From an uncultured Blautia sp. (GTDB lineage: Bacteria > Bacillota > Clostridia > Lachnospirales > Lachnospiraceae), in assembly GCA_958367245.1 (NCBI GenBank), contig CATXEA010000004.1:1-64000 (forward strand): 64,000 nucleotides of DNA. Direction: 5' to 3'. Below the pieces are notes generated by a model. It worked only from the letters and a program-made list of their open reading frames with translations, searched no databases and had not been told where the DNA came from. Positions 60,969 through 64,000 of this stretch are shown here, one piece after another; within the stretch, counting starts at the first letter, position 1; each line of letters opens with the position of its first letter. The position numbers and the translations under genes were made by a program.

Positions 60969-60996
60969 TTGACTTTTCGGTAAAACTATTTATAAT
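60969..60996 (+). promoter_or_regulatory. promoter of ugd
   Basis: TTGACT (60969-60974), 16 bp, TATAAT (60991-60996). The leader to the start codon is about 80 nt and contains a GTCTCT/AGAGAC inverted repeat (61028-61058). Confidence 0.65.
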
Positions 60997-61084
60997 GAAT
61001 TTGATATGATACGATAACTATTCTATGGTCTCTGGGAACTATGGGGACTCTTAGAGACTTCCTTATAAAGAAAGAGAGGACAAT

Positions 61085-62269
61085 ATGAAGATTGCGGTAG
61101 CAGGAACCGGCTATGTAGGCTTATCTAATTCTGTATTGCTTTCCCAGAATAATGAAGTATTTGCAGTAGATATTATTCCTGAAAAAGTAGAAATGATCAA
61201 CAATCACAAATCTCCCATCGTAGACAAAGAAATCGAAGAATATCTGAAATCAGGGAATTTGAATTTAACTGCAACCACAGACGCACAGATCGCATATAAA
61301 GATGCGGAATTCATTATTATTTCCACACCGACCAATTATGATCCGAAGTTGAATTATTTTGATACATCGTCTGTGGAAGCAGTAATCGAACAGGTTATGG
61401 AAATCAATAAAGATGCCATAATGGTAATTAAATCTACAGTACCGGTAGGATATACGAAATCCATCAGAGAAAAATTAAAATGTGAGAACATTTTGTTTTC
61501 TCCGGAATTCCTTCGTGAGGGAAGAGCTCTTTATGATAATCTTTATCCTTCAAGAATCATTGTAGGGGCGCCGGAGGGGAATGAATTTCTTGAAGCGAAA
61601 GCAAAGGAATTTGCAGAACTTTTGGCACAGGGAGCAATCAAAAAAGACGTTCCGAAGCTTTTTACGAATCTTACAGAAGCAGAGGCGATTAAACTTTTTG
61701 CAAATACCTATCTTGCCATGCGTGTTGCGTTTTTTAACGAACTGGACACCTATGCAGAGGTGCGCGGGCTGGATACGAAACAGATTATCGAGGGTGTGTG
61801 TCTTGATCCCCGAATCGGAAATCATTACAACAATCCATCCTTCGGATACGGCGGCTATTGTCTTCCAAAGGATACCAAGCAGCTTCTTGCGAACTATAAC
61901 AATGTGCCGAATAATATTATCCATGCAATCGTAGATGCGAATACCACCCGTAAGGATTTCATTTCCGAGCGCCTTCTTTCCAGAAACCCAAATATCATTG
62001 GTATTTACAGACTGACAATGAAATCCAATTCCGACAATTTCCGACAGTCTGCCATTCAGGGGATTATGAAGCGAGTGAAGGCAAAAGGGGTAGAGGTTGT
62101 AGTGTATGAGCCGGCTCTGAAAGAAGAAACCTTCTTTAAATCAAGGGTTATCCGCGACCTGGAAGAATTCAAAAAAATAAGCGATGTGATTGTGGCGAAT
62201 CGCTATAATGATGAAATTGCGGATGTGATTGATAAAGTATATACGAGAGACTTATACTATACAGATTAA
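61085..62269 (+). CDS. ugd: UDP-glucose 6-dehydrogenase
   Basis: 394 residues; oxidises UDP-glucose to UDP-glucuronate for acidic surface polysaccharide. Rossmann start MKIAVAGTGYVGLSNSVLLSQ, STPTNYD, IKSTVPVGYT, FSPEFLREG and catalytic Cys259 in GYGGYCLPKDTK. It belongs to the short-type bacterial enzymes. AGAGAGGAC upstream. It opens a new unit, presumably of polysaccharide genes that continue past the window edge. Confidence 0.95.
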   Translation: MKIAVAGTGYVGLSNSVLLSQNNEVFAVDIIPEKVEMINNHKSPIVDKEIEEYLKSGNLNLTATTDAQIAYKDAEFIIISTPTNYDPKLNYFDTSSVEAVIEQVMEINKDAIMVIKSTVPVGYTKSIREKLKCENILFSPEFLREGRALYDNLYPSRIIVGAPEGNEFLEAKAKEFAELLAQGAIKKDVPKLFTNLTEAEAIKLFANTYLAMRVAFFNELDTYAEVRGLDTKQIIEGVCLDPRIGNHYNNPSFGYGGYCLPKDTKQLLANYNNVPNNIIHAIVDANTTRKDFISERLLSRNPNIIGIYRLTMKSNSDNFRQSAIQGIMKRVKAKGVEVVVYEPALKEETFFKSRVIRDLEEFKKISDVIVANRYNDEIADVIDKVYTRDLYYTD

Positions 62270-62302
62270 TTATAATACGAATGAATACAATGGAGGGATT
62301 TT

Positions 62303-64000
62303 ATGAAAGAAAAATTACAGTCAGACCGCGGGATTAAGCTGTGTCTGTACATCGGATTTTTCCTTCTGCTGGCATATTACGGCGGACGTCTGGATATGCC
62401 GATCGTGCTTGATGAGACGGGGACAATGTCAAATACTGCGTTTCTCACGGGATTTGACTGGTCAGATAACAATAAGGCGATGGGAGGCTTCTATTATAAA
62501 TATTTTCAGGCGCTTTTATATGTGCCGGTATTTATGCTGATAAAGAATCCGTTTATGCAGTATAAGGCAATCATGGTGCTTCATGCAGCAATTATCAGCG
62601 TTATCCCTGTGATTGGTTATGAAATTTCCCGAAAATATCTTCATGTGGAAAAGGCAAAAAGTGCGATTCTCGGCGCATCTGTGGGGATTCTGCCTTCTGT
62701 GATTCTTTACAGCCAGTATGCGAGAGCAGATATGCTGATGTGCGCAGTACCGTGGTTTACCCTGTATTTCCTTTTGGAGAGCTACGATGCGCTTCAAAAG
62801 GGAAAGAAAAAGCTGGCAGGTATATACAGTCTTCTGGTTGCCTTTTTTGCCGTTGTGTCTTATGCGTCCCATACAAGGGGAATCGTACTTGTGATTGCAG
62901 TATTTATGACAATCTATCTTTTCTTATTAATAAGAAAGAAAAAGCTGGTTAATAATATAGTGTTTTTGGCGGGAAGCGCAGTTTTTCTTATAGCCGACAA
63001 ATTTATGACTGCATATATGAAAGTAAATGTATGGCCGCATGGCGTGAAACATGCCAGCGCAGAGATTTTTGATTTCGAGGCTCTGAAGCTGATTTTTACG
63101 TTTAAGGGTATCAAATCCATGATAAAGCTTATCATAGGATGGGTATTTAATGCATTTACCTCCACGTACGGAATGATTGCTCTGGGAATGCTTGTCAGTG
63201 TATTTGTAATTGTATATTTTTACAAAAAAACACATGAAATCACAGATACAGAATTGATTCTTGCCGGTTATGGACTTTTGAATCTTATGGGAAGCGCAGC
63301 TCTTGGAATTTTGTTTTTCTTTAAACCGGTTTATCTGTATTTTACAGAAGAGAAACTTTTGAGAGCGGACAGACCTGTATATGGAAGGTATATTGCCTGC
63401 GCCTTTGGCGTACTTTGCCTTCTTGCGCTTTATGCGCTGCTGTGCAGGAGAGACTGGATTAAATGGAAAGGAAAACTTGCGGCAGTTCTTATTGATGCAG
63501 GAATTTTGGGGATTTTTGCGTGGAAAGTAGCGCCGGCATTAAATGGAAAATCCATGACGCCGCGTAACTTTATCTCTATTTCCAGATTTTTGACGATGCC
63601 GTCTCCGGGAGCTACAAGCGGGAAGTATCCGGCTGTTTCGGTGGATTTGGTAAAAGCGGGAATATATGCGCTGGTCATCTTTGCAATACTGATGCTTCTT
63701 TCTGAGATGACAAAGAAGATGGCTTTGATAGGACTGATTTTTATCATAGTGAACGCAGAGAATCTGAATGCCTGTTATTTCCACATGCGTCTGGCAAGAA
63801 ATGACAGGGAATATCCGGTCACAAAGACGGTTCGCGAAGAGCTGATGGTATTTTCTGATTTAGATCCGAAATACCGAAAGATTTATGTGGGGAAGGAAAT
63901 CAGCACCCAGTTGTTCCAGATGGCTCTTCCGGATTTTGAATTTTTCGGATTCAGAAACAGGAATTCTGATGATAAGCTCAATAATATTTTTATGATTTTG
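62303..64000 (+). CDS. GT-C type membrane glycosyltransferase/mannosyltransferase-like protein, 3' end outside window
   Basis: An open frame of 566 codons reaching the window edge without a stop. GGAGGG precedes ATG 62303. The protein has about ten to twelve predicted membrane helices; an acidic VLDETGTM motif in the first extracytoplasmic loop (near residues 36-43) resembles the catalytic Asp-Glu of GT39/GT83-like enzymes using polyprenyl-phosphate sugars. Two hydrophilic segments are present and the C-terminal soluble part begins near 500 (YFHMRLARNDREYPVTKTVREEL). By inference it decorates a surface polymer using the neighbouring sugar-nucleotide pathway. Substrate unknown. Confidence 0.75.
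   Translation, partial: MKEKLQSDRGIKLCLYIGFFLLLAYYGGRLDMPIVLDETGTMSNTAFLTGFDWSDNNKAMGGFYYKYFQALLYVPVFMLIKNPFMQYKAIMVLHAAIISVIPVIGYEISRKYLHVEKAKSAILGASVGILPSVILYSQYARADMLMCAVPWFTLYFLLESYDALQKGKKKLAGIYSLLVAFFAVVSYASHTRGIVLVIAVFMTIYLFLLIRKKKLVNNIVFLAGSAVFLIADKFMTAYMKVNVWPHGVKHASAEIFDFEALKLIFTFKGIKSMIKLIIGWVFNAFTSTYGMIALGMLVSVFVIVYFYKKTHEITDTELILAGYGLLNLMGSAALGILFFFKPVYLYFTEEKLLRADRPVYGRYIACAFGVLCLLALYALLCRRDWIKWKGKLAAVLIDAGILGIFAWKVAPALNGKSMTPRNFISISRFLTMPSPGATSGKYPAVSVDLVKAGIYALVIFAILMLLSEMTKKMALIGLIFIIVNAENLNACYFHMRLARNDREYPVTKTVREELMVFSDLDPKYRKIYVGKEISTQLFQMALPDFEFFGFRNRNSDDKLNNIFMIL

Noticed and set aside
61028..61058. Inverted repeat GTCTCT/AGAGAC in the ugd leader
   Set aside because: Only 6 bp arms with an 18-nt or longer loop; likely chance or a minor leader structure, so listed only with the promoter.

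Overview
The window looks like the chromosome of a Gram-positive anaerobe of the Clostridia, most likely family Lachnospiraceae (Blautia / Ruminococcus gnavus type). The reasons are a long PolC replicase, a codY homologue behind yifB-dprA-topA, a CIRCE-controlled groESL operon, a class III fructose-1,6-bisphosphatase, a separate PurO-type IMP cyclohydrolase and AICAR transformylase behind a ZTP riboswitch, strong AGGAGG ribosome binding sites and a moderate G+C content. Species identity is inference. No CRISPR array, insertion sequence, prophage or rRNA operon was seen.

Layout. 0-2 kb: the 5' part of a tRNA-Trp (minus strand) and an ECF sigma/anti-sigma pair. 2-10.6 kb: a hexitol (mannitol-type) phosphotransferase locus in two transcription units: two EIICB permeases plus a PRD-type activator, then EIIA, a PfkB kinase, a YggP/SorE-like dehydrogenase and an HPr paralogue. 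Both units carry the same palindrome, TTTGGCG-N11-CGCCAAA, exactly 16 bp before near-perfect promoters, which ties them into one regulon. 10.7-18.3 kb: an AAA_14/DUF4143 ATPase, tRNA-Ser, serine acetyltransferase, two tRNA-Gly genes, an AraC regulator divergent from a membrane-fused alpha/beta hydrolase, and two minus-strand membrane protein genes. 18.3-24.1 kb: an RND efflux pump with a very large coiled-coil insertion, its TetR regulator and a lysophospholipase-like hydrolase, with a TetR-like dyad at the pump promoter. 24.2-30 kb: a small lipoprotein, malQ, a membrane protein, vanZ-like, thyA-folA, and a low-G+C pair (orphan plus P-loop kinase).

30-41.4 kb: ilvE (minus), xpaC-telA, ispG-polC and fbp. 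41.5-43 kb: a PurF-like protein whose glutaminase active site is destroyed. 43-49 kb: a small XRE regulator divergent from yifB-dprA-topA, then codY with a CodY-like box before its own promoter. 49.3-55.8 kb: CIRCE-groES-groEL, a DUF6106-like protein, guaB, and the ZTP-riboswitch-controlled purO/AICARFT pair. 55.9-58.7 kb: two tandem tRNA-Gly(GCC) genes identical to the one at 13.6 kb, a secreted 3D-domain protein and metY. 58.9-64 kb: the start of a cell-surface polymer locus (tagD, a two-gene ABC-2 exporter, UDP-glucose dehydrogenase, and a GT-C membrane glycosyltransferase cut by the window edge).

The most interesting points are: (i) the hexitol PTS regulon, which lacks mannitol-1-phosphate dehydrogenase and instead has parts suited to a ketose-1-phosphate route; (ii) the PurF paralogue lacking its catalytic cysteine; (iii) the RND pump with about 340 residues of coiled coil inserted where AcrB has its docking domain; (iv) candidate operators beside XRE/yifB and in front of the DUF4143 ATPase. 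All calls come from reading the sequence and from family knowledge; no database search was run.
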